From Pseudomonas fuscovaginae SE-1 (GTDB lineage: Bacteria; Pseudomonadota; Gammaproteobacteria; Pseudomonadales; Pseudomonadaceae), in the NCBI RefSeq assembly GCF_000364705.1, contig NZ_AQOH01000061.1, positions 17,392 through 81,391 of the forward strand: DNA of 64,000 nucleotides, written 5' to 3'. Below, piece after piece: positions 37,310 through 48,088 of the stretch (its first letter is position 1; every line of letters starts with the position of its first letter). A model generated the notes under the pieces. The model saw only the letters and a program-made list of their open reading frames with translations, was not told the DNA's origin and ran no database searches. The position numbers were made by a program, and so were the translations under genes.

Positions 37310-37456
37310 GAATTGGCCGTTGTCGGTGCTTATGACTGGAAATGACGGAGCATTGTACGGGCGGGATCAGGCGGCGTACAGGCATGAGGCGGGTCTTGCG
37401 CGGGGGGCGGTTGGCTCCCCCCGTGTTTACGGGGTGTTTCCGGGCAGGAAGCCCCG

Positions 37457-39007
37457 TTACGGCGTTTCCTGGGTTTTTGTCTCATGAGCGGGCGCGGGGC
37501 CGCCGCCACGGATCTCCTGGTACCAGTGCAGTGCGATCAGGATCAGGGTGGGAATGCCCATCACGGCGGTCACGATGAAGAACCTGTGGTAGCCGAGCTT
37601 CTCCACCATCACCCCCGAGTAGCCGCCGATCAGTCGCGGCAGCAGCAGCATGATCGAGCTGAGCAGGGCGTACTGGGTAGCGGAAAACTTCAGGTTGGTC
37701 AGGCTCGACAGGTAGGCGACGAATGCCGAGGTCGCCATGCCCGAACTGAAGTTGTCCAGGGAAATGGTCACGATCAGCATGTTCAGGTTCGGTCCCATGT
37801 CGGCCAGCAGCATGAACAGCAGGTTGGTCGCGGCCGAGGCGGCGCCGCCGATGAACAGGATCGGCAGGATGCCGAAACGCACGATCAGCAGGCCGCCCAT
37901 GCCGGCGCCCACCAGGGTCATGATCAGGCCGAAGATCTTGCTGACGCCGGCGATCTGGTCCTTGGTGAAGCCCTGGTCGATGTAGAAGACGTTGGCCATC
38001 ACCCCCATCACCGTGTCCGACATCCGGTAGGTGGCGATCAGTCCGAGCAGCAGCAGGGCCTGCCAGCGGTAGCGCACGATGAAATCGTTGACCGGCGTGA
38101 GTACCGGTGCCAGGCCACGGCGGCCCATGCTCGACAGGCAGAGGGCGGTCAGGGTGGTGTAGAGGATCGCACGGAGGAAGGCGCGGTCCTCGAGCAGCAG
38201 GTCGAGCAGGCTGACGCCATGGAACAGCACGCTGGCGAAGTCGGTGTTATAGAGCTGGGTGAACATCGCCGGTACCGAGACCAGCAGGATGATCAGCACG
38301 AACACCGAGGCCAACTGGTGGATGAAGCTGTAGCGCCCGGCCGACAGTTGCGTGCGCAACGGCACCGGCGGCTCGCGCATCAGCAGCGTGGTGAGCAGCG
38401 CCGGGATCATCAGCACGCCGAACAGCACGTAGGTGCCGGTCCAGGCCGAGTGCTTGTAGCTGAAACCGGTGGAGCCGAAACCTTCGGCGAAAAACAGTGC
38501 GCCGGCCGTCGCCAGCAGTGCCGCCACCCGATAACCGGACATGTAGCTGGCGGCGAGGGCGGCCTGCTGGCTGTCGTTGGCGATTTCCAGTCGGTAGGCG
38601 TCGACCGCGATGTCCTGGGTGGCGGAGGCGAAGGCGACGAGTACGGCGATCGCGATCAGCCAGGAGAGGTGCTTCTGCGGGTCGCAGAAACCCATGCCGA
38701 TCAAACCCAGGACAATCAATGTCTGCGCCAGCACCAGCCAGGAACGGCGACGCCCGAGCTTGCCCAGCAACGGCAGGCGCCATTGGTCGAGCAGGGGCGA
38801 CCAGACCCATTTGAAGGCGTACGCCAGGCCGATCAGGCTGGCATAACCGATGGTTTCACGGGCGACGCCAGCCTCGCGCAGCCAGACCGAAAGCGTCGAA
38901 AACACCAACATGTAAGGCAGACCGGCAGCGAAACCGAGCAGCAGCAACACTAATGTCGAGGGGCTGGCATAGGCAGCAAGCGCGGCGCGCCAGGTTTTAC
39001 GGGGCAT
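37457..39007 (-). CDS. ampG: AmpG family muropeptide permease
   Basis: 516 residues with about 14 hydrophobic segments. AmpG signatures of the major facilitator superfamily are present: LLLGFAAGLPYMLVFSTLSVWLREAG, LAYAFKWVWSPLLDQWRLP, GRRRSWLV, ATQDIAVDAYRLE. It imports anhydro-muropeptides from the periplasm for cell-wall recycling and thereby feeds AmpR-AmpC signalling. Pseudomonas genomes often carry two AmpG-like proteins; which one this is cannot be decided here. Confidence 0.9.
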   Translation of the reverse strand: MPRKTWRAALAAYASPSTLVLLLLGFAAGLPYMLVFSTLSVWLREAGVARETIGYASLIGLAYAFKWVWSPLLDQWRLPLLGKLGRRRSWLVLAQTLIVLGLIGMGFCDPQKHLSWLIAIAVLVAFASATQDIAVDAYRLEIANDSQQAALAASYMSGYRVAALLATAGALFFAEGFGSTGFSYKHSAWTGTYVLFGVLMIPALLTTLLMREPPVPLRTQLSAGRYSFIHQLASVFVLIILLVSVPAMFTQLYNTDFASVLFHGVSLLDLLLEDRAFLRAILYTTLTALCLSSMGRRGLAPVLTPVNDFIVRYRWQALLLLGLIATYRMSDTVMGVMANVFYIDQGFTKDQIAGVSKIFGLIMTLVGAGMGGLLIVRFGILPILFIGGAASAATNLLFMLLADMGPNLNMLIVTISLDNFSSGMATSAFVAYLSSLTNLKFSATQYALLSSIMLLLPRLIGGYSGVMVEKLGYHRFFIVTAVMGIPTLILIALHWYQEIRGGGPAPAHETKTQETP

Positions 39008-39051
39008 GGGCTGGAATCTGCCTCAGGGTTGACGGAAACAAAGCGCGCACT

Positions 39052-39402
39052 CTAACCGCTGTGCTCTATCGGGCGCCAGCCATGGCGCTTGATATCGACA
39101 CGATTGTTCAGGACGCTGACGCCCTCGGTGCGCAGCCGGGCGCGTTGCTCGTCGCCGGACGGGCTACCGGCCGGCAGGCTGATCCGACCGCCGGCACCGA
39201 GGACCCGGTGCCAGGGCAGGCGGGTATCGGCCGGCAGTTGGCTCAGGGTGCGCCCGACCCAGCGCGCGGCGCGGCCCAGTCCGGCCAGCTCGGCGAGCTG
39301 GCCGTAGGTGACCACCTTGCCTTCGGGCACCTGATCCAGGGTCAGGTAGAGGGCGGTGCGGCGCATCTGCGCGGGGCTTTCGCTGGCGTTTTCTTCGCTC
39401 AC
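39052..39402 (-). CDS. Alkyltransferase-like (ATL) MGMT-family protein
   Basis: 116 residues from the GTG at 39400-39402, with AGGA 8 bases upstream. A second possible start is the ATG of MRRTALYL, 12 codons on. It has the DNA-binding wing helix of O6-alkylguanine-DNA alkyltransferases (GKVVTYGQLAELAGLGRAARWVG). The active-site PCHR motif is LPWHRV, Trp in place of Cys, as in E. coli YbaZ/eATL. Such proteins bind O6-alkylguanine and hand it to nucleotide excision repair. The long frame upstream on this strand is antisense to the DUF481 gene and is not real. Confidence 0.88.
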   Translation of the reverse strand: MSEENASESPAQMRRTALYLTLDQVPEGKVVTYGQLAELAGLGRAARWVGRTLSQLPADTRLPWHRVLGAGGRISLPAGSPSGDEQRARLRTEGVSVLNNRVDIKRHGWRPIEHSG

Positions 39403-39564
39403 GCGTTCATTCCTGTAGCAATTCTTACCCTTTATGTAGGTATTTTCTGAATTATCGGGAGTGATTATTGAACTCGATAAGTGCTGCCCGGTCAGTGCTT
39501 GTTCAGGCGGCATCCAGCGTGATAATGCCGGTTTTTTCTTGCAAACCCGAGTCCAGTGTTGCCC

Positions 39565-40572
39565 ATGTTGTCCAGAACCCTGTTGTGCCTTGCTGTTTTC
39601 AGCGCCTCCACGCCCTTGCTGGCCGATACCGTCTGGCTCAAGAACGGTGATCGCCTGAGCGGCAAGATCAAGCTGTTCGACGGTGGCAAGCTGGTGGTCC
39701 AGACGACCTATGCCGGAACCGTGTCGCTGGACTGGTCCCAGGTCAAGACCCTGGAAAGCGACCAGGAGCTGCTGGTCAAGCAGGACGCCTATACCGGTGA
39801 GAAGGCCAAGTCCCTGCAGGCGGCCGATGCCGGCAAGGTGACCCTGGCCAATGGCGAGGCGCCGAAAACCGTGGAGCTGGCGAGCATCCAGCAGATCGTC
39901 AAGCCCAAGCCGCTGATCGAGGACATGGTCTGGAAGGGCAATGTCGACGTGGCCATGGATTACAAGCGCGCGGAAAAGGACACCGACGACTACGACATCG
40001 ACTTCAAGACCACCGCCCGCCATGGCGCCTGGCGTCACCATGCCGAAGGCGAGTACAACCGCGAGTTCCAGGACAGCGTGGTGACCACCGACAACTGGGG
40101 GGTCGAGTACGCCCTCGACCGCTTCCTCACCGAAAAATGGTTCTGGCAGGGCCGCCTGACCTACAAGCGCGACCGGGTCGAGGATCTGTCGCGCCAGCGC
40201 ACCATCGGTACCGGTCCCGGTTACCAGTTCTGGGACGACGAACTGGGTGCCTTTTCCCTCGGGTCCTTGCTCAACAACACCCATTACGAGTATGCCGATG
40301 GCGAGAAGAAGAGTTTCTATTCATTGGGCATGAAGTGGGACTACAACCGTTACCTGGTCGGCAAGACCATCGAGCTGTTCAGCAATGGCGAGGTCGGTCG
40401 GCCGCTGAGCGGTCCGTCCAAGTATTCCCTCGATGCCCAGCTCGGGTTGCGCTACAAGATCACCGACTGGGCCTCGCTGAACCTCAAGGCCGAACGCGAC
40501 ATTATTAATGGCGACGATGAAAGCAGCCTGAACAAGACCCGCTACACCGTCGGTTTCGGCGTGGCCTGGTAG
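39565..40572 (+). CDS. DUF481 outer-membrane beta-barrel protein
   Basis: 335 residues from the ATG at 39565 (MLSRTLLCLAVFS), followed by a signal peptide ending at LLADT. Residues 22-110 form an N-terminal domain (WLKNGDRLSGKIKLFDGGKLVVQTTYAG, an SH3-like fold). The DUF481 barrel fills the rest (KGNVDVAMDYKRAEKDTDDYDID, FWQGRLTYKRDRVEDL, GFGVAW end). It ends with an aromatic residue, as outer-membrane barrels do. Family members resemble the salt-induced YdiY. Function unknown. Confidence 0.88.
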   Translation: MLSRTLLCLAVFSASTPLLADTVWLKNGDRLSGKIKLFDGGKLVVQTTYAGTVSLDWSQVKTLESDQELLVKQDAYTGEKAKSLQAADAGKVTLANGEAPKTVELASIQQIVKPKPLIEDMVWKGNVDVAMDYKRAEKDTDDYDIDFKTTARHGAWRHHAEGEYNREFQDSVVTTDNWGVEYALDRFLTEKWFWQGRLTYKRDRVEDLSRQRTIGTGPGYQFWDDELGAFSLGSLLNNTHYEYADGEKKSFYSLGMKWDYNRYLVGKTIELFSNGEVGRPLSGPSKYSLDAQLGLRYKITDWASLNLKAERDIINGDDESSLNKTRYTVGFGVAW

Positions 40573-40778
40573 GTTCGCCTCCCGCACGGGCGGCCGGTCG
40601 GTCGACCGCCTCTGGCAACCGCGGCGGATAATGATTACCTTGTCATTGAGTTGCATTCGCGTGCGGCGGCAGGCGCGTGGGGCGCTTGCAAGGCGTCAGT
40701 CAGCCAGAGCAGTCCCTGGGTGAATCGGGTCCGGGGTGCTCGTCCGTCGGTGACGGGTTTTCGAAGAGGAGTCATAAG

Positions 40779-41510
40779 GTGAGCGTTGAAGTAGCCAGGA
40801 ATGCGCGCGAGTTGTTGCTCAAGGAGTATCGGGGCGTGTTGTCGACCCATTCCAAGGCCATGCCCGGCTTCCCGTTCGGCTCCGTGGTGCCCTATTGCCT
40901 GGACGACCAGGGGCGGCCGCTGATCCTGATCAGCCGTATCGCCCAGCACACCCACAACCTGCAGAAAGACCCGAAGTGTTCGCTGCTGGTGGGCGAGCGT
41001 GAGGCCGAGGATGTCCAGGCGGTCGGTCGCCTGACCTACCTGGCCGAGGCCCATAAGCTGACCGGGGCGGATACCATCGACGCCGCGGCCGAGCGCTACT
41101 ACCGCTACTTCCCGGACTCACGGGGTTATCACAAGGCCCATGATTTCGATTTCTGGGTGCTCAACCCGGTACGCCATCGCTATATCGGCGGTTTCGGCGC
41201 GATCCATTGGCTGGATCAGGTGACTCTGGCCAACCCGTTCGCCGGCAAGGCCGAAGTGAGCATGGTCGAACACATGAACAGTGATCACGCCAAGGCCATC
41301 GCCCATTACGTGGAGTTGACCGGGCTGCCCAGTCGCGAGCCGGCGCAATTGGCGGGAATCGATACCGAGGGCATGCACCTGCGGATCGGCCAGGGGCTGT
41401 ACTGGCTGGGCTTTGAAACACCTTGCAACACGCCGACGGAGGTTCGCGAAGCCCTGGTTTCCCTGGCTCGCGCCGAACATTGGCCGAAAAAGCCGGCTGT
41501 CGAGGGTTGA
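40779..41510 (+). CDS. HugZ family pyridoxamine 5'-phosphate oxidase-like haem protein
   Basis: 243 residues from the GTG at 40779, with AGGAG 7 bases before it. An N-terminal split-barrel FMN-binding-like domain (GVLSTHSKAMPGFPFGSVVPYCLDDQGRPLILIS, LQKDPKCSLLVGE) is joined to a C-terminal DUF2470 domain (EVSMVEHMNSDHAKAIAHYVELTG). This two-domain order is that of HugZ/HutZ proteins, which bind haem and aid its use. No haem uptake genes are adjacent. fxsA follows 65 bases downstream. Confidence 0.85.
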   Translation: MSVEVARNARELLLKEYRGVLSTHSKAMPGFPFGSVVPYCLDDQGRPLILISRIAQHTHNLQKDPKCSLLVGEREAEDVQAVGRLTYLAEAHKLTGADTIDAAAERYYRYFPDSRGYHKAHDFDFWVLNPVRHRYIGGFGAIHWLDQVTLANPFAGKAEVSMVEHMNSDHAKAIAHYVELTGLPSREPAQLAGIDTEGMHLRIGQGLYWLGFETPCNTPTEVREALVSLARAEHWPKKPAVEG

Positions 41511-41575
41511 ATTCACCGGATATCGACGGCATCTGAGAATGACGGGAAGGATTTCTTCCGCAGAGGACCTATTTG

Positions 41576-42049
41576 ATGCGCGCTTTTCTTTTGCTCTTTC
41601 TACTGTTTCCAGTGTTGGAGCTGTACGTATTTTTCCAGGTCAGCACGGCGATCGGGTTCTTCCCGGCGCTGGCGCTGATCATTCTCGGCTCGGCGATCGG
41701 GGTGCTGGTGTTGCGGGTGGCCGGCCTGACCACCGCCCTGCGCGCCCGTGAAAGCCTGAACCGTGGTGAACTGCCGGCACAGACCATGCTCGAGGGGCTG
41801 ATGCTGGCTCTGGGCGGCGGCCTGTTGCTGTTGCCCGGTTTCATCAGTGACCTGTTCGGCCTGCTGTTGCTGCTGCCGACGACTCGCCGCCTGGCGGCCG
41901 AACGGATGCGGCGGCGGGCCGAGGAGCAGGCCATGCGTCAGCGCGCCTTCGCCGATGACCTGTATGCCCGTGGCCAGCCGGACAGCACGCCGGCCCACGG
42001 TCGTCGGCCTCAGGTGATCGAGGGTGAGTTCGAGCATCGTGACTCCTGA
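41576..42049 (+). CDS. fxsA: FxsA family membrane protein
   Basis: 157 residues from the ATG at 41576. The helices and motifs of FxsA (suppressor of F exclusion of phage T7) are present: FLLLFLLFPVLELYVFFQVSTAIGFFPALALIILGSAIG and LALGGGLLLLPGFISDLFGLLLLLP. A basic cytoplasmic tail follows. Inner-membrane protein, molecular role unclear. As in many Proteobacteria it lies directly before groES. Confidence 0.9.
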   Translation: MRAFLLLFLLFPVLELYVFFQVSTAIGFFPALALIILGSAIGVLVLRVAGLTTALRARESLNRGELPAQTMLEGLMLALGGGLLLLPGFISDLFGLLLLLPTTRRLAAERMRRRAEEQAMRQRAFADDLYARGQPDSTPAHGRRPQVIEGEFEHRDS

Positions 42050-42138
42050 GTGACCCGTTGCCCCTACACACGGCACCTTCGGGTGCCGTGTGCATTTTGG
42101 CGCTTCGCTGATCGTGTGAAAAAAAATCGTTGGGTGCC

Positions 42139-42166
42139 CTTGTAATCGTCTCGGGTGCCCCTATGT
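42139..42166 (+). promoter_or_regulatory. Sigma-32 (heat shock) promoter of groESL
   Basis: CTTGTAA at 42139-42145 and CCCCTATGT at 42158-42166, separated by 12 bases, match the RpoH pattern CTTGAA / CCCCATNT. It lies 145 bases before groES. No CIRCE inverted repeat is visible, as expected for a gamma-proteobacterium. Confidence 0.75.
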
Positions 42167-42310
42167 AACGGTCACCGCAAGGTTTTGGCGAGAGTCGCCA
42201 GACAGACTTCCACGGTTCGCTCGCCGAGCCGTAACCGGCAACGCCGGATTTGTTAACCGGCCGGTGCCTATACCGGTCGTTGAAAAAACCATAATTAGGA
42301 GAGATCGACA

Positions 42311-42604
42311 ATGAAGCTTCGTCCTCTGCATGACCGCGTCGTCATTCGTCGCAGCGAAGAAGAAAAGAAAACCGCCGGCGGTATCGTGCTGCCAGGTTCG
42401 GCCGCCGAGAAAGCCAACCACGGTGAAGTTCTCGCTGTAGGTACTGGCCGTGTGCTGGACAATGGTGAAGTACGTGCGCTGTCTGTGAAGGTGGGTGACA
42501 AGGTCGTATTCGGCCCGTACTCCGGTAGCAACACTGTGAAAGTAGACGGCGAAGACCTGCTGGTAATGAGCGAGAACGAAATCCTCGCCGTTATCGAAGG
42601 CTGA
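42311..42604 (+). CDS. groS: Co-chaperonin GroES
   Basis: 97 residues, full length. The mobile loop is [17 protein letters not shown] and the opening [13 protein letters not shown]. It caps the GroEL ring. AGGAG lies before the ATG (ttaggagagatcgaca). Forms an operon with groL, 50 bases apart. Codon choice is strongly biased to preferred codons. Confidence 0.99.
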   Translation: MKLRPLHDRVVIRRSEEEKKTAGGIVLPGSAAEKANHGEVLAVGTGRVLDNGEVRALSVKVGDKVVFGPYSGSNTVKVDGEDLLVMSENEILAVIEG

Positions 42605-42642
42605 TTCCCCGCTCATTCTTCCCGTTACTACAAAGTATTTAA

Positions 42643-44301
<1,659 letters not shown>

Positions 44302-44320
44302 GCCACCCGGCTCCCGTATG

Positions 44321-44350
44321 AAAAAGCCCCGCCTGGTGCGGGGCTTTTTT
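44321..44350 (+). terminator. Rho-independent terminator of groESL
   Basis: AAAAAGCCCCGC and GCGGGGCTTTTTT flank a short loop (ctggt), 20 bases after groL. Confidence 0.93.
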
Positions 44351-44539
44351 GTGCCCGCGGTTTGCCCGCCGAAGCGGCGGCCAGGCTTCGGCAGCGACCG
44401 ATTCTGCCGGTGCTGTCGTGGCCGTTTCGTGAACCGGGGGTAAAAAAACCATTAAATCCTCCTGCCCTAGCCGTGGCCTGAGCGACACCGTAAGCTGCGC
44501 GAGCCAAGACGGTCGTTACCGCGTACGGAGAGAGTACCC

Positions 44540-45223
44540 ATGCGAATTCTACTGGTTGAAGACAACCGCGATATCCTCGCCAACCTGGCTGACTACCTGG
44601 GGCTTAAAGGCTATACCGTCGACTGCGCGCAGGACGGTTTGTCGGGTCTGCACCTGGCCGCCACCGAGCACTACGATCTGATCGTGCTCGACATCATGCT
44701 GCCGGGAATCGACGGCTATACCCTCTGCAAGCGGCTGCGCGAGGATGCCCGACGCGACACGCCGGTGATCATGCTGACCGCCCGCGACCAGCTCGACGAC
44801 CGTCTGCAGGGTTTCAAGTCCGGTGCCGACGACTACCTGCTCAAGCCTTTCGCGCTGTCCGAACTGGCGGCGCGGATCGAAGCGGTCCTGCGTCGTGCCC
44901 AGGGCGGCGGGCGGCGAGCCCTGCAGGTCGGCGACCTGAGCTACGACCTCGATACCCTCGAGGTGACCCGTCAGGGGCGTCTGCTCAAGCTCAACCCGGT
45001 GGGGTTGAAGCTGCTGGCGGTATTGATGCAGAAGAGCCCGCATGTACTGCGTCGGGAGGTGCTGGAAGAGGCGCTGTGGGGCGACGACTGCCCGGACAGC
45101 GACAGCCTGCGCAGCCATGTGCACCAGTTGCGCCAGGTGATCGACAAACCGTTCGACAAGCCGTTGCTGCACACCGTGCATGGTGTCGGCTACCGGCTGG
45201 CCGAGGGTCGCGATGGAGTTTAA
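44540..45223 (+). CDS. colR: Response regulator ColR
   Basis: 227 residues, OmpR type, phospho-acceptor D51 (IVLDIMLPGIDGYTLCKRL). The sequence matches remembered P. putida ColR nearly residue for residue (LADYLGLKGYTVDCAQDGLSG, GGGRRALQVGDLSYDLDTLEV, DCPDSDSLRSHVHQLRQVIDKPF). ColR controls genes for LPS modification and outer-membrane integrity, needed for root colonisation in P. fluorescens. It overlaps colS by 11 bases. Confidence 0.95.
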   Translation: MRILLVEDNRDILANLADYLGLKGYTVDCAQDGLSGLHLAATEHYDLIVLDIMLPGIDGYTLCKRLREDARRDTPVIMLTARDQLDDRLQGFKSGADDYLLKPFALSELAARIEAVLRRAQGGGRRALQVGDLSYDLDTLEVTRQGRLLKLNPVGLKLLAVLMQKSPHVLRREVLEEALWGDDCPDSDSLRSHVHQLRQVIDKPFDKPLLHTVHGVGYRLAEGRDGV

Positions 45224-46493
45224 GCAGAGCCTGGCCCAGCGCATCATCATCGCCTTCGCCTTGATGAGCGCGCTGGTGGCGGGCACCTTCGCCATGGGGA
45301 TCGTGGCCACGGTCCACCTGGTCGAGGAGAAACTGATCTCCGCGGGGCTGGGTGGCGACCTGCAGCGCCTGTTGCTGATGGACAGCGTCAGTGACTGGAG
45401 CCACCGGCCCGAGCCCGACCAACTGTTCTACTACAGTGGCGGCAAGGGCGATTTCGAGCTGCCCAAGGACCTGCGCCACCTCGATCCGGGGTTCCACGAG
45501 GTGTTCCGTGAGCAGCTGTCCTATCACGCGATGGTCGAGGTGGTCGACGGCCGGCGCTATGTGCTGCTGCAGGACCAGAGCGATTTCGAGGAGCGCGAGC
45601 GGTTGCTGTTCGCCGTGGTGCTGGTGGGGTTTGTCCTGGCCCTGGTGCTGGCGGTCTTCCTCGGCTGGGGGCTGGCGCGCCGGGTGATGGCGCCGGTGGT
45701 GCGGCTGGCCCGCCAGGTACGCCATCGCGACCAGTTGCTCGGTTTCGCCCCACCGCTGGCACCGGACTACGCGGCCGACGAAGTCGGCGAATTGGCGGTG
45801 GCCTTCGATGCGACCCTGGGCCGCCTGCGCGATGCGTTGACTCGCGAGCGGCTGTTCACCAGTGATGTCAGCCATGAGCTGCGTACGCCGCTGATGGTAC
45901 TGGCCACTTCCTGCGAGCTGCTGCTGGAAAACCCGGCGCTCGACCCCCGTGGACGTAATCAGGTCGAACGGATCTCCCGTGCGAGTGAGGAAATGCGCGA
46001 ACTCGTGCAGACCTTCCTGATGCTCGCCCGGGCGCAGCGGGAGGATGCCAGCATGTCGCCGCAGGTTTCGCTGAGCGTGGTGGCCGAGGACCTGATCGGC
46101 TTGTGGCGCACGCCGATCGAGGAAAAGGGGCTGACGTTGATCTTCGAGCCGGGCTGTCCGTTGAGTACGCGTTATAACGCCACCTTCCTGCACGCGGTGA
46201 TGGGCAATCTGTTGCGCAATGCCCTGCACTATACGGAACAGGGCTTCATTCGGCTGACGCTGGAGCCCGCGGGGTTCGTGGTCGAAGACACGGGTGTCGG
46301 GATTCCCGAGGAGAAGCGCGAAGCCATGTTCCAGCCGTTCGTGCGGGGTGATGAGAAGCGTGGCGAGGGCCTGGGGCTGGGCCTTTCGCTGGTGCAGCGG
46401 ATCTGCGAGAACCAGGGGTGGCAGGTCAAACTGACGACCATGGAGCCCAATGGTTGCCGCTTCCAGGTGGACCTGGCCCCCTCCGGTATCTGA
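45213..46493 (+). CDS. colS: Sensor histidine kinase ColS
   Basis: 426 residues from the ATG at 45213, overlapping the colR end. TM1 is at about 11-33 and TM2 at about 132-153. The periplasmic loop holds H35, E38, E96 and E126-x-x-E129, the acidic metal-sensing set described for P. putida ColS (iron and zinc). HAMP follows, then the H-box H221 (DVSHELRTPLMVL), the N-box (NLLRNALHY) and G-boxes (DTGVGIPEE, GEGLGLGLSL). It signals excess zinc or ferric iron to ColR. Confidence 0.94.
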   Translation: MEFKQSLAQRIIIAFALMSALVAGTFAMGIVATVHLVEEKLISAGLGGDLQRLLLMDSVSDWSHRPEPDQLFYYSGGKGDFELPKDLRHLDPGFHEVFREQLSYHAMVEVVDGRRYVLLQDQSDFEERERLLFAVVLVGFVLALVLAVFLGWGLARRVMAPVVRLARQVRHRDQLLGFAPPLAPDYAADEVGELAVAFDATLGRLRDALTRERLFTSDVSHELRTPLMVLATSCELLLENPALDPRGRNQVERISRASEEMRELVQTFLMLARAQREDASMSPQVSLSVVAEDLIGLWRTPIEEKGLTLIFEPGCPLSTRYNATFLHAVMGNLLRNALHYTEQGFIRLTLEPAGFVVEDTGVGIPEEKREAMFQPFVRGDEKRGEGLGLGLSLVQRICENQGWQVKLTTMEPNGCRFQVDLAPSGI

Positions 46494-46613
46494 AGGTGTC
46501 CCAGCGTGTGCCCGCGCCCTCGGGGCACACGCGGCAGGGGTTTACGATTGTGGCCCCCTGCCATTACTGTTGACCTGTAAAAAATTGTAATGGTTTGTAC
46601 TGGACGGTACGAA

Positions 46614-46621
46614 TTTTTCAC
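46614..46621 (+). promoter_or_regulatory. Possible ColR half-site ahead of the methyltransferase/wapQ operon
   Basis: TTTTTCAC preceded by ACGA, resembling the 3' half of the ColR motif reported in P. putida (recalled as ending in TTTTTCAC). It lies 66 bases before the methyltransferase ATG. The 5' half fits poorly. Confidence 0.4.
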
Positions 46622-46686
46622 GAGGGAACGACCTGTAGCTGACGTACGCCTGCTTAACCTCTGGCCATCAGTTACAGGAGACGGTT

Positions 46687-47367
46687 ATGGGTTCCCCGGT
46701 AAAGCTTGAGTTTTCCGACAAATACGACGAGCAGCATGCTCGGCAATATTTGCACAAGCATCAGAACGGTCTTGCGCGACGGCTGTCCCACCTTCGGGAC
46801 GAGCAACTGGCCCGTCACGCCCTGGCATTGGCTGGTGAGCCGGGTCTGGTGCTCGATCTGCCCTGTGGGGCCGGGCGCTTCTGGCCGTTGCTGGCACAGA
46901 AGCCGAACCGCGTGATCATCGGGGCGGACAATTCCGCACCGATGTTGGAAACCGCGCTCAAGGCGCAACCGGCGGAGGTGGTGAGTCGGGTGCGCCCATT
47001 GCAGACTTCGGCCTTCGATATCGATTTGCCGGAGAACGCGGTCGACAGCATTTTCTGCATGCGTCTGCTACACCATATCGGTGAATCGGCGCATCGGCTG
47101 GCGTTGCTCGGGGAGTTCTATCGGGTAACCCGTGACAGCGTGATCGTGTCATTGTGGGTGGACGGCAACTTCAAGGCCTGGCGTCGCAAGCGCCTGGAGC
47201 GCGCGCGGCAGGCCGCGGCGGAGCCGGACAGTTACCAGAATCGTTTTGTATTGCCGGCCACGCGGGTCGAAGAAGAATTCAAGCGCGTTGGCTTTCGAGT
47301 TCAGCAGCATCTGGACTTCTTTCCGTTCTACGCCATGTGGCGGGTCTATGTCTTACGCAAGAGGTAG
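46687..47367 (+). CDS. Class I SAM-dependent methyltransferase of the ColR-linked LPS operon
   Basis: 226 residues. Motif I is LVLDLPCGAGRFWPLL and motif II IIGADNSAPML. The post-I region (FDIDLPENAVDSIFCMRLLHHI) is typical of small-molecule or lipid-type methyltransferases. CAGGAG lies just before the ATG. Directly downstream by 4 bases is the WapQ-type kinase gene. In P. fluorescens WCS365 a methyltransferase/wapQ operon downstream of colRS was reported as ColR-controlled, and this arrangement is identical. The substrate is unknown, possibly an LPS core sugar or lipid A. Confidence 0.88.
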   Translation: MGSPVKLEFSDKYDEQHARQYLHKHQNGLARRLSHLRDEQLARHALALAGEPGLVLDLPCGAGRFWPLLAQKPNRVIIGADNSAPMLETALKAQPAEVVSRVRPLQTSAFDIDLPENAVDSIFCMRLLHHIGESAHRLALLGEFYRVTRDSVIVSLWVDGNFKAWRRKRLERARQAAAEPDSYQNRFVLPATRVEEEFKRVGFRVQQHLDFFPFYAMWRVYVLRKR

Positions 47368-47371
47368 CAGG

Positions 47372-48088
47372 ATGGCCGTTGATTACGCTTCGTATACCGC
47401 AGGATCCACCACTGATCGTTTCGAGCACTTCTGGGCGCGCAAGGGCGAGTGGGTCGAAGAACCCAACCAGCGTCGCGGCGGCGAAAGTGGCGTCCAGCGT
47501 GTGACGGGCAGCAGCGGTCGGCTGTTGTACGTGAAGCGCCAGGTTGGGCATACCTACCGCAGCCTGCTGCATCCCTTCGGCCGCCCGACGGTGCTGCGTG
47601 AGCAGGCTGCGCTGAACGACCTGCGCATGCTCGATGTGAGGGTTCCCGAGCTGGTGTTCTGCGGTGCGCGTCGTGATCCCGAAGGCCGATGGCAGGCCCT
47701 GCTGGTGACCGCCGCCCTGGATGGCTTCATCGAAATCGAGCAATGGTATGCCCAGGGCGGGCGTGAGCGGCATGGTGAGGCGTTGCACGATCGCCTGCTT
47801 CAGGAACTGGCCGGTACGCTGGCGCGCATGCACCGTGGCCGCTGGCAGCATGGCTGCCTGTATATCAAGCACGTGTTCGTCCGGGTCGTTGGCGAGGCAG
47901 AGTCGGCCAGCGTCGAGGTGGCCTTGCTGGATTTCGAGAAGGCCCGCCAGCGTTTGAGCCGCCGCCGCGCGGCTCGGCACGACCTGAAGCAACTGCGACG
48001 CCATTCGTCGTGGAACGAGGCGGACTGGAGCAGGCTGAACTACTTTTACGGTATGGCGTTCGGCAGCACCATCAAAGGCTTACGGTGA
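47372..48088 (+). CDS. wapQ: WapQ/InaA-type lipopolysaccharide core kinase
   Basis: 238 residues from the ATG at 47372 (MAVDYASYTAGS), after GAGGTAGCAGG. It has the protein-kinase-like LPS kinase order: LLYVKRQ (Lys for ATP), LREQAALNDLRMLDVRVPELVFCG, LAGTLARMHRGRWQHGCLYIKHVFV (the catalytic loop, without a classic HRD) and VALLDFEKARQRLSRRRAARHDLKQL (the DFE metal motif). It phosphorylates LPS core heptose in this family. It is coupled to the next small gene (TGATG). Confidence 0.87.
   Translation: MAVDYASYTAGSTTDRFEHFWARKGEWVEEPNQRRGGESGVQRVTGSSGRLLYVKRQVGHTYRSLLHPFGRPTVLREQAALNDLRMLDVRVPELVFCGARRDPEGRWQALLVTAALDGFIEIEQWYAQGGRERHGEALHDRLLQELAGTLARMHRGRWQHGCLYIKHVFVRVVGEAESASVEVALLDFEKARQRLSRRRAARHDLKQLRRHSSWNEADWSRLNYFYGMAFGSTIKGLR

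Noticed and set aside
39403..40284. N-terminal extension of the ATL frame to 410 residues
   Set aside because: The extra part is antisense to the DUF481 gene. The GTG at 39400-39402 with AGGA upstream fits the family length.
46505..46529. Terminator between colS and the methyltransferase gene
   Set aside because: GTGTGCCC and GGGGCACAC form a good stem, but no T-run follows on either strand, so I do not list it as a feature.
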